From Epinephelus fuscoguttatus (Eukaryota; Chordata; Actinopteri; Perciformes; Serranidae), in contig NC_064762.1 of the NCBI RefSeq assembly GCF_011397635.1, positions 22,097,479 through 22,161,478 on the forward strand: 64,000 bases of DNA, given 5' to 3'. The translations under genes and the position numbers were made by a program. The notes under the pieces are model-generated. The model worked only from the letters and a program-made list of their open reading frames with translations. It did not search any database and was not told where the DNA came from. Below, in pieces: positions 34,595-48,425 of the stretch. Each line of letters begins with the position of its first letter. The stretch's first letter is position 1.

Positions 34595-36013
34595 GCCTAG
34601 ATTTAGTGATACCTAGTGGTGAGGATTGCAGATTGCAGCCAGATGAAATTTCTCTTCCTTGCCAAGAGTGAACTCCCGGTTAGGATTAGGTTTTTACTGG
34701 GAGCCAAATTATCCCCAGAGGTCTCGTCTCTAAAACAAACAGAAACTGGTAACAAATAATGAATAAAGCAGTTTCACGTGACTAATTGTTTCTTGAACAC
34801 ACTAAAAATCTTTTTATAAGGAATAAATGGATAACAGCAATGGAGAATTACAAGTGCCATTCCCTTTTTTTTTAATAAACAGACCAGGAATAATAAAAAA
34901 AACCAAATTGTCTCTGCATTGAAAAAAAAGCCATAAATTACACGAATACTATTAAGTACTTTTCAAAAAAAGACAGTACAATGAAATATGTTTATAGTCC
35001 GGTTGTAAGTAGAACCCAAAGTTAGCTTCGTTAAAGAGAAAGAAGGAAAAGTAGATAGATAGAATAATAGAATTTAAAAAATAAATAAATAAATTCAAAA
35101 CAAACTGATTAATAAAAATAACCATATAAAATTAAAATAAAATAAATTTAAAAAATAATAGGAATTAAAAGTAGTTTATAAAATAATTCCATTTCTGAGT
35201 GAACGTAGCATTGGAGCCTTTCACTGTTAAACTTAAATAACATCCTTAAGCGACAGCAATATAGATAGAGGTTAGAGGAGATTTCTACAGGAATAAAATG
35301 CGACATCTCGCAAAAAGGGAAGTACAGGCTAAAATTTCTGACTGTGAGTAATTTGGATTTGTTCAGATGATACCCTGAACATACCAATAAAAGGAACCAT
35401 ATTTATATGAACTCCTAAAACCTTTATTAAAACCATTAAAAAAAGTCAGTTGAGAATTTATGTAGTCTGGGGCAAAAGAAGAACACATGACTGTTTAGGA
35501 CTTGGTGATTTAAACCGGTACAAACACTGAATAAAGCCGTTTCACTTTAAAATCAATGTTTTTCTGACGCCATTTGTCGCTGAGGGGCTGCTAGCTACGG
35601 TGGCTGACGTGAAATCGGGAAATGGCCCCATCTAGAGGCAGTGATCGGTTTGTCTGTTCTGGTCTACTGTAGAAACATGACAGTGTAACATAGCGATCTC
35701 TGCGGACAAGGAGCGACCTTTTATTAAACGGCTCATTCTTTTTTTTTTTAAAGATATTTTTTGGGGCATTTTTAGCCTTTAATGGACAGGACAGACAAGT
35801 GTGAAAGGGGGAGAGAGAGAGAGGGAGTGACATGCAGCAAAGGGCCACAGGCTGGAGTCGAACCCGGGCCGGTGCGGCAACAGCCTTGTACATGGGGCAC
35901 CTGCTCTACCACTAAGCCACCGAGGTAACGAAAACACAACGATATACTAAATGTTATATTGTATATTGTATCTTTGTCATACCGGCCCCCTAAATCCTAC
36001 ACACTGGACCTTT
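34595..36013 (+). repeat. Interrupted interspersed repeat ending 'AAATCCTACACACTGGACCTTTA'
   Basis: The left part (about 34605-34680) has ACCTAGTGGTGAGGATTGCAG. The right part (about 35550-36013) has GCTGCTAGCTACGGTGGC, GTTTGTCTGTTCTGGTCTACTGTAGAAAC, AACGAAAACACAACGATAT and CCCCCTAAATCCTACACACTGG. The copy at 46575-46880 carries the same left and right parts in one piece. The middle here holds unrelated AT-rich sequence, and a SINE is inserted at 35739. Confidence 0.5.
35739..35926 (-). mobile_element. tRNA-derived SINE, minus strand, nested
   Basis: The minus strand gives CCTCGGTGGCTTAGTGGTAGAGCAGG, GCCCCATGTACAAGGCTGTTG, B-box GGTTCGACTCC, TGGCCCTTTGCTGCATGTC, a (CT)n tract, and TTAAAGGCTAAAAATGCCCC before a poly-A tail. 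It is inserted in the repeat described at 34595. No clean duplication was found. Confidence 0.88.
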
Positions 36014-36984
36014 AATCAGGAGATGACATCTGTCTGATTGTTATGGAAATGTGGATGTTAAAAGTTTTGCCTTTTTCTGAGCACTTGTCAAAATGTCGTT
36101 TTTTATCTCCAAGTACATTCCTGTCATTTGTGGTTTCCGCAGTCAAGACTTAGTGTAAACGAGTGGAAAACGTCTTTACTAAACAAAGCAACATGTTATT
36201 TTTACATTCATATCCATAATGTAGTGAGTAGTCATAAATGGATATAATTTGTTTTGCAAATTATTTGTAGACGCAGCAAAGGGTGGTCAAGTTAAGAAGG
36301 CATCAGAGGTGTCACAAAAACATAGTTTTCGGCATGTTTCTGAATGACACAGCTGAAGTTTCCTGCTCTCACTTTGACTGGAGAGAGAATGAGTTGTGTG
36401 TTCAGGAGGGACAGACACCTACACTCCACTGTTTTTAATGATGAAAGCAGAAAGGCTGCGGCCACCCCCTCAAAGCAGTACGAAACACATGACTTCCAGG
36501 AAAACTACATACTACACATTTCCCCCAAAGAGTTCAGCTGATGATGCCTCACGCTTTGAAGAAACTCACGTCTTCAGTTTATGGCTGTCCTCGTGCTTCT
36601 GTGATGCCACGTTCATTCACAAATTTGAGCTTATAGCTGTTATTTCTGCAAACACTTATTTGTTCTGCATTTTGTGGAAGTTAGAATGACTAATAACATG
36701 TTTGAAGGAACTGTGTGACATTGGTGTGACACAGTTTGCATGATGCCATTTTGCTGATGTCACATATTAAGCAATTTCATGTCATATCAGGTTAAACTGC
36801 CTGTCACGCGGGTGGGGATACACGGTGCAGGTGAGTAACTGCTCTGTTTGGCCAAGAGAAGGTTTCTAGCAAAATTCGAAGGTAAGTTAAGTCAGTGTTA
36901 GTCATCTGTCAGGCTTATTATAGAATAGCCCAGAGTGATGAGTTACAACAGTATTTACTATCTGCACCAGAGCTGCAACTTATG

Positions 36985-37145
36985 ATTATTTTCATTATGT
37001 TTATTTTCTTGATGAAACGTTTTGTCAATAAAATGTCAGAAAATAGTGAAACATGCCCTGTGTAATTTCCCAGAGCCCAAGGTGATGTCCTCAAATGGTA
37101 TGTTTTATCCGACCAGCAGTTGAAAAATCCAAAGCTATTCAGTTA
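36985..37145 (+). repeat. Old interspersed repeat, 'AGAGCTGCAACTT...' family copy
   Basis: AGAGCTGCAACTTATGATTATTTTCATTAT, GTCAATAAAATGTCAGAAAATAGTGAAA and CCAGCAGTTGAAAAATCCAAAG match the copies at 2805 and 9150. Confidence 0.45.
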
Positions 37146-37188
37146 ATCATCGTGTATGACCATGGATGGTTTACTGAATGAGCCTACT

Positions 37189-38142
37189 GAGTACAGGCCC
37201 AGAGGCCCAAAGTGGCGGGGCCTCCCCTACCTTCAACTGCAAAATATTACCCAAATAAACAGAAGAGACTGAAAAGGACCACAGAGAGTTTCAAAGGAAC
37301 TGCAATGAGACACAAAGTGGTCATGAAAAAGACAGAATGGCCCTAAGGAGACACAAAACACCACAGAAAAGGACAAAATGACTTCAAGGAGACACAAAAT
37401 TACCTCAGTGATACCAAATGACCATAAAAACACAAAATAAACTCAGACATAAGACATGATCAAAAAAAGAAAAAATGACCTCAAGGAGACACAAAATGGC
37501 CTTAAAAGACAAAATGACCTCAAAGAGACACAAAATGGCCTCAGAGATGCACATTGTGACCTCAAGGAGACATAAAACGATCACAGAAAAGGACAAAATT
37601 ACCTCAGAGAGACACAAAATGGCCTCAGAGATGCACATTGTGACCTCAAGAAGACATAAAACGACCACAAAAAAAGGACATAATAACCTCATTAGAGACA
37701 CAAAATGGTCATGAAAAAGACACAGTGGCCCTAAGGAGACACAAAATGACCACAGAAAAGGACAAAATAACCTCAAGAAGACACAAACGGCCTCAGAGAT
37801 GCACAGTGACCTCAAGAAGCCACAAAATGACCACATACAAGGATAAAATAACCTCAGAGACACAAAATGGTCATGAAAAAGACAGCATGGCCTTAAGGAG
37901 ACACAAAATGACCTCAAAGAGACACAAAATTACCTGTGATACAAAACGACCAAAAAAAACCCACAAAATGACCTCAGAGGTACTGATTTAAAAAAAAGAA
38001 AAGACATAAGAAACGACCAAAAAAAAAAAAAAGAAAAAGAAATGACAAACACAACTACAGAGATGCCAAAAGAGCCAAAGCCACCATGTCTAACTTGCCC
38101 CTGTGTAGATGAGGTTTTGGGGCCTTTTGCATACCTGTACCC
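37189..38142 (-). repeat. Minisatellite, reverse orientation of the 18.7-kb array
   Basis: Units of about 26-32 bp (GAGACACAAAATGACCTCAAA, GACCACAGAAAAGGACAAAATAACCTC, CAGAGATGCACATTGTGACC) fill about 37255-38050. An 84-bp higher-order unit is visible: TCAGAGATGCACATTGTGACC recurs at 37541 and 37625. It is the reverse complement of the 18690-19860 family. The edges carry inverted GTACAGG (37191) and CCTGTAC (38134), with GGCCC words next to each. The array lies about 0.7 kb beyond the hsp90ab1 poly(A) site. Confidence 0.8.
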
Positions 38143-38816
38143 AGGGGTCCATCTCATGATCTGTCCTTGTGTGTATGACAAAAAAAGAGCATCAAATTCT
38201 CATGTTTAAGAAGCATGAGAAAGAAGCTCATTTGGCTATGACAAAAAAAAGACAATTCTATCATCAAGGTAGCTGTCTGTCAGTGCAGCTGTAATCAGCA
38301 CCATACCTCCACAGCAGTAATGACCAAGTATTAGGTTATTTCAAGGAGCTGTTGAGGCAGATTTAGGATTTTGGGCTCTGAAAAGTGACAGTTTGGCATT
38401 GTGAGATTGCATTTACAATCATCTTGTGAACAAACTGAACACTTAGCAAATTTAAGCATGTACAGTAAGGGAGGTGTTAAAATGTCAAGGGACAGGCCAT
38501 TACATTTTTAGTTCTACACTATTGCTGTGTCCAAATTTCACACTAGCTCCACAGGGTATGTATTGTAAAGTAATCTGTAGATGTATGGGAAATTTCTGTA
38601 AAGACTGCCCCTAAAACTGTTACTTGTAATTTATGGAGCATGTCTCCACCTAGTGGTCACCTGGAGTAACTGCCCAAAGTATTTTTACACTCACATGCTG
38701 ATGCCCCCTTTTCAAAATTTATATTAAGATGATGCAGATTAAAATGGTATAAATCTGTTTTCTCCCTTTTGTTGAGGGCATAAAAAGAACCACGACAGAA
38801 CATAAGGTATTACATC

Positions 38817-38822
38817 TTTAAT
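38817..38822 (-). terminator. hsp90ab1: Poly(A) signal ATTAAA for hsp90ab1
   Basis: TTTAAT on the plus strand reads ATTAAA on the transcribed strand, about 425 bp beyond the stop codon. T/G-rich sequence follows in the transcript direction. It is the best candidate but an alternative site is possible. Confidence 0.45.
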
Positions 38823-39246
38823 TTTTTGCAAAACAAGACTTGGAATACAGACAAGCCTGGACTCAGGCAAAGGAATCATACAGTCCTCTCTCCATGCAGC
38901 GTGCAGTGTTGCACATGAGCAGACCCTCCCCACACCCTCCACCAGACCTGATCCGATAATGGAATGTACCATTCCCATGTTCACACATTTTTTCCACTCC
39001 AACATTTAAAACTCAGTGCAACAGGGTACTCGTTAAAACATATGTGTTGTCACCATGAACTTGAACAGCGAAAACCAAAACTGCTTTTCTTTAAAAGGTC
39101 TTGCAGAGTAATGCTCTGGCCGCAAGAGCAACACTGGTCCACCACACAACATGAATGACTATTTGTTTTGCAGTTACTGCAGTTTTAAGGATGAACAATT
39201 GAAAAGTGAGGCTAAAGTGTTAGAAATCTGGGGCGGGAGGGTTGGT

Positions 39247-43903
<4,657 letters not shown>

Positions 43904-45039
43904 CTGCACAAAGAGGACATCATGTAATGTTTTAGCAAACCGAGTTGAACATGGCATAAATGGCAGATGTACAACATTTTAAAGGGATAATTAACAAGGC
44001 ATAATGACCAACAGAACACAAAATGGCCGTTTGTTAATGCGAGCTTAATTCCACTTGATAGCTTTAATTTTTTTCAGTTTCATTAGGCATAAAAAATGAG
44101 ATCATGTTCACAAGCCGGTTTCGTAAAACTGGCCGGCAGCCAAAGTGAGCGGTGGAAGTGGCCGTTAACCAACATGGCGTCGACTGACAGACAATGGATT
44201 CCGCAAACACGTGCTGGTGAACGGCTACAGACAAAAATAACGATACCAAACGGAAACACAGCAGTTAACGTTTACATGTAATTAAAACGTTATTACGGTT
44301 AGTATAACATTAAAATCCAGTGGATGGCGACAACAAAGCTGACGTTACTGTAACGTTAATGCAGCCTTATCCCCATGTACCCAAGAAATACCCGGAACAA
44401 CGCTGTTTTAGATGGCATACAGTATAAATCAGGAGCTACACGCATGTCAACCATGTTAGTTGTATTAGTTAGCATTACGCAACAATCATCGATGTTAAAG
44501 CTAACTGACTAACACCTGAAATCAAACGTGAGCAACACATTGATACCTTCACACTTGGTTGACGTTAAATGTTTTCATGTGAATGGATGTGGATTAAACT
44601 GAGGGTCCTTTAAATGTGATGTAGCCCAGTGTGTGTGTGTGTTCTTATCACGGCTCCGTTAAATAAAACGAGTCAGCGTTGTCATCTTCACCACACCTGC
44701 CTCATTGAAACCCAAGCCTGGCCTAATAGTGCGGCACAGTGCCGCATTTACATCTCAAACACACGCCGCTCAACATCAAATTATCCAAGAAGACACAAAA
44801 AAATTCCACCGTGCGAGGATTAAACATTATGTAACATAACATGCAAACAGACAGGCGTGCAGATTAGTATGCTAGCTGTAACGTTAGCCCACGAGACAGT
44901 TATGAAGCTAAGGTTATCGTCGTGACTCATGAGCTCGCATCGTGGTTACATCCAAGGTTAAGTCGGTGACCGCTTCGCAAACACACATTATGAAGAGCGT
45001 AATGACTTACACCTGTAAGCGAAATACTGGTGTACGTAC

Positions 45040-45120
45040 CTTGTTTATTCCGTTGACTTATCTTGAATTAAATGCTACCAATATTGTCCCTTCTGCTCTC
45101 TGACGCAGGGAAATGGAAAG
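45040..45120 (-). other. hsp90ab1: hsp90ab1 non-coding first exon
   Basis: On the minus strand a splice donor (AACAAG|GTACGTACA) ends at 45040, and a TATA-like box lies at 45146-45152. A start near 45120 would be about 25-30 bp downstream of the box. HSP90 genes of vertebrates have a non-coding exon 1 followed by an intron that ends directly before the ATG, which is the arrangement here. The exact start is inferred. Confidence 0.6.
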
Positions 45121-45145
45121 GGACTTCCTTTTAATAGACCGGAAT

Positions 45146-45152
45146 CTTTATA
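45146..45152 (-). promoter_or_regulatory. hsp90ab1: TATA box of hsp90ab1 (TATAAAG)
   Basis: The transcribed strand reads GTGTATAAAGATTCC just upstream of the inferred first exon. The spacing to the predicted start and the heat-shock gene class both fit. Confidence 0.6.
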
Positions 45153-45515
45153 CACAGTCGCCTCAGTGTGCGGCTGTATCAATCCGCGGTGCACCATACA
45201 CTACAAGCACTATACTGTGGGTGAGACGGGCAGTAAAATAGCATATTTGTTGTTATTTATTTAGCCACACTATTTAATATACTGACTAAAAGAAGTGTTG
45301 ACATGATCGTGTAAAAAAGTGATACAAATATTGAATAACAATGGACTGTTTTAAATGTCGGAGTCTATAGCCGCCGCCATGTTACTATGGAGGCAAATGT
45401 AAATGTATTCAGTTAAATTAACAGGTAACTTACATCGTTTATTTAGTGGCAGAAAGTATAGGTCTTTTTAATGTCACGGAGGAATATGTGAAACCGGTTG
45501 GGTGTGCTTCGTTTC

Positions 45516-45533
45516 TTCTAGCACTTTCCAGAA
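45516..45533. promoter_or_regulatory. hsp90ab1: Heat shock element candidate
   Basis: TTCTAGCACTTTCCAGAA gives pentamer units at 5-bp spacing: TTC (45516), a degenerate GCA (45521), TTC (45526) and GAA (45531). The TTCCAGAA core is a perfect nTTCnnGAAn dimer. It is about 370 bp upstream of the hsp90ab1 TATA box and could also face rbm25, although that promoter is about 2.2 kb away. HSF1 control is known for the family. Binding at this site is inferred. Confidence 0.5.
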
Positions 45534-45551
45534 AAAAAAACCCGCCTAACG

Positions 45552-45559
45552 TGACGTCA
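45552..45559. promoter_or_regulatory. CRE/ATF site TGACGTCA
   Basis: This is a perfect palindromic CREB/ATF octamer embedded in CGTGACGTCACGG, 19 bp from the heat shock element. It lies in a CpG-richer patch (about 45535-45610) that may be a distal part of the hsp90ab1 promoter. Confidence 0.5.
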
Positions 45560-45599
45560 CGGCCTAATATCACGCTTGTCAGATGCAGCCCTCGCGACA

Positions 45600-47690
45600 C
45601 AGCTGCTGTGAGCTAGTGCCTACAACAGAGACACCATGGTAACCGACCACCTTAATGTTTAGTTAGGTTAATTTACCAATAAATAAATTATAGCGCCACG
45701 TGGACAGATGATGTGATTATTCCCACAATAGGGTCATTGAATAGGATACATTTTTCAAGTAATAGATGTCACAATTAAACTTCTCCACTGATTACTTACA
45801 GTAAAACAGTTATTTTTTGTGGTATTATAAGCTTTCTGAGATGTTATCTTTACATAGCCTAAGCAAATGAGGCATTATCTGATTAAATGTGCATTAATCT
45901 GCATACATTTCTCGATCGGAAATCCGCAGCAAGGTTCAAACTCATTGTTTCATTTTGTTGATATATTAAGAGTCAAACTTCTACAAAGGGGATTTTGGTC
46001 ATCTCTTTTTATCACTCCATTAATCAGAAAATACTGTCAACAGCAATTAAAAAAACAACAACATTTTTACCATGTATTTATGAATAAAATGTTATATAAA
46101 TCAGAATACTAGTGTTACTGAGGTGGATCTCTCTGGTTCAGTATGAACAGAGTATGAGGCTTAGGCTTATTTTTTTGCACATACATGTCTTAGAAAATAC
46201 AGGAAAGAGAAATTAGAAGTTAAAACATTGTGCAGGAGAGATCAGAAGCCAAAAATGGCTTATGAAGATACCTCCCCTATTAAATAACAACAATCATACA
46301 TGAAAGGAAAAAAGATAAAAATGAAGATTGCTTAATTGAATAAGAGCTCCAGATTAAGAACTTATACAGAATTGTTTAATATGTACATATTACAACAAAA
46401 AAGAAAGAAAAATAAAAATGACAAATGAATAAATGAAATAATATGTATCATAAAATTCTATACATTTTTAGAACAAAAATAAGACACTTGCCTACAGGTG
46501 AATAGGGTAATTTTTCAGATAATAGCAATCACTCATCATCTGTGAATATCCCCATATTTATCAGCTAATTACTTATATTAAATGTCCAGTGTGCACTATT
46601 AGTGGCACCTAGTGGTGAGGTGGCAGACTGCAATCAACTGAAACTTCTGTGTGCATAGCGTGTAGGAGAACTACAGTGAAAATGCAAATGGCCTCATCTC
46701 GAGGTTGGTTTGTCTGTTCTGAGCTACTGTAGAACAACAAGAGATATAAATGTCTCATTGTAAGGTAATAAAAACACAACAATTAGTTTCAGGTCATTAT
46801 ACTGTAACGAAAAACATATGTATGAATATTGTATTAATTTTCTGCCAATAAATCCCCTAAATCCTACACGCTGGACCTTTAAGAATTATTTTTTGTATGA
46901 CAAGTTTTCCGAAATTGTATATTTAAATAGGCTTTGCAAATGAGGCATTATCTAATTACATATGCACTGTTTGCATTTATTTTCAGAAGAGAAAAGTGAA
47001 CTAAAAACAACACCTAAATGTGTATCTTGGATGTTTTCTTTCCACTAGTCTGAACGAAGAACACAGTTTGCTTAACAAAGTTATGAACGCAAAATAGCCC
47101 AATATCTCAAAATTGACCACTGCATGAAAAAACTATGGTTTCACCCTAGTGTCAACTTTAAAAAAAACAAAACAAAACAAAATAAAAAAACTCTTACATA
47201 TAGGCTATATCAGGATTAAATGATTTAACAAGGTTAGTAAAACTGGTAAACATCTAGCTAATTTAAAATATTCACCTCTGGTCTCCAATCAATTGATTAT
47301 AAATCAAATAGGTCATATGCACCAAAGCACTCAGATAAAACACTTGGTATTTATTAGGTGTTTCTAATGCCTCTGCTCCTATCCTTATTATTTTTACAAT
47401 TTGTTTGTACATTCTATATTATAAGTATGAAAAGTTTTAGGTAAACAAAAAGACCCAACAACATTTAAAAGTACTTTAAGTTTGAAATGGCAACATGATT
47501 TGGGGGAATTATGATTATTATAATAATTTTTATCATTTTAAATAATAATAATGATAATAATGTTTACTATTATTTTTAAATTCTTCTTCTTATCAATTAT
47601 GAAGTTATGATGAGAAATAGTAATATTCTACTACTACTATTAGTAGTACATACATTTTCCAGCTCCGCCCAGCGGACACGTCCCGATGCA
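45600..47690. other. hsp90ab1-rbm25 intergenic spacer
   Basis: AT-rich and without a supportable gene. It includes a complete-looking interspersed repeat (46575-46880). The ends of two human chromosome blocks meet here or nearby, so an ancestral breakpoint may lie in this spacer. Confidence 0.45.
46575..46880 (+). repeat. Interspersed repeat of the 'CCTAGTGGTGAGG ... GGACCTTTA' family
   Basis: It opens TGTCCAGTGTGCACTATTAGTGG, contains CACCTAGTGGTGAGGTGGCAG, GGTTTGTCTGTTCTGAGCTACTGTAG and AATAAAAACACAACAATTAG, and ends CCCCTAAATCCTACACGCTGGACCTTTA. Its ends are inverted (TCCAGTGTG and CACGCTGGA), suggesting a non-autonomous DNA element. The same family is at 34595-36013. Confidence 0.6.
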
Positions 47691-47861
47691 CAAAACAAAC
47701 GTGCTTGTAATCTGGTACGTAGTGCGCTTGCGCAAATGGTTTTGAAGGCCTGTGGTTACTAGCCATCGTGCTAATCCAACATACGGGACGTTACAAAGAG
47801 TTTCCTCATTAATAACCTTCTGAGAGCTGTTTTCTTCCTTTTGTACGCCACCTAATTCTAG
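47690..47861 (+). promoter_or_regulatory. rbm25: rbm25 promoter and probable non-coding exon 1
   Basis: TGCGCTTGCGCA (47723-47734) is one mismatch from the NRF1 palindrome GCGCATGCGC. NRF1 is typical of housekeeping CpG promoters. A plausible donor TTCTAG|GTATGT sits at 47861/47862 and would join to the acceptor at 48403. The start site and this donor are tentative. Confidence 0.4.
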
Positions 47862-48425
47862 GTATGTATGTATGGACATTTCCATTGTCATTCCGGACTC
47901 ATATTGAGCCCGCCAAAGTGAGTTTTGCGTGTTAGGTAACATCAGCTCGAGCTAATGTTAGCTTAGCCCAATTACTTGTGCCGGGTAGCGTGCTTCATGC
48001 TAGCTGTAGCTAACTAGCTAAACTGCTGTTTTTTGCTAATACATTGTGGTTGAATTATTTATCTACAGCACAATGTGCCACAATAAAACAGAATATTAAG
48101 ACACCAACTGTGAGGCTGAATGATATTAAGTTAGCGAACGTTAACGTTACTTACTGACCAAAGCTTACTTCAAGTAGCGTTACAGTTGGCTAGCAAAAGT
48201 CATAAATCGATGTCAGTTGTGTATGCCAAACTAACGTTACTGACACTATATGGCAGTGCTTTCCTCGGTGTCCTTATAAGTAAAAGAAGCTATCATTTGC
48301 ATGTGTTTGAAGCGTGTTTCTTATGTTGAAATTACACGGGTCTGCAAGTTTAACATATGTACACATAGACTGCTAATATGCTAATGATCTACTCCCTCAT
48401 CAGGTTGGTCCAATTCACATCCAGA

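Noticed and set aside
37233-38181. Frames up to 170 aa, including a hydrophobic-looking minus-strand one
   Set aside because: They are the same minisatellite family in reverse orientation. The apparent membrane protein is a repeat artefact.
45590-45640. ATG directly followed by a GT donor (CACCATGGTAACC) as an alternative rbm25 first exon
   Set aside because: Joining it to the rbm25 acceptor at 48403 gives a frame that is not the rbm25 frame. It is more likely a chance ATG in the distal hsp90ab1 promoter patch.
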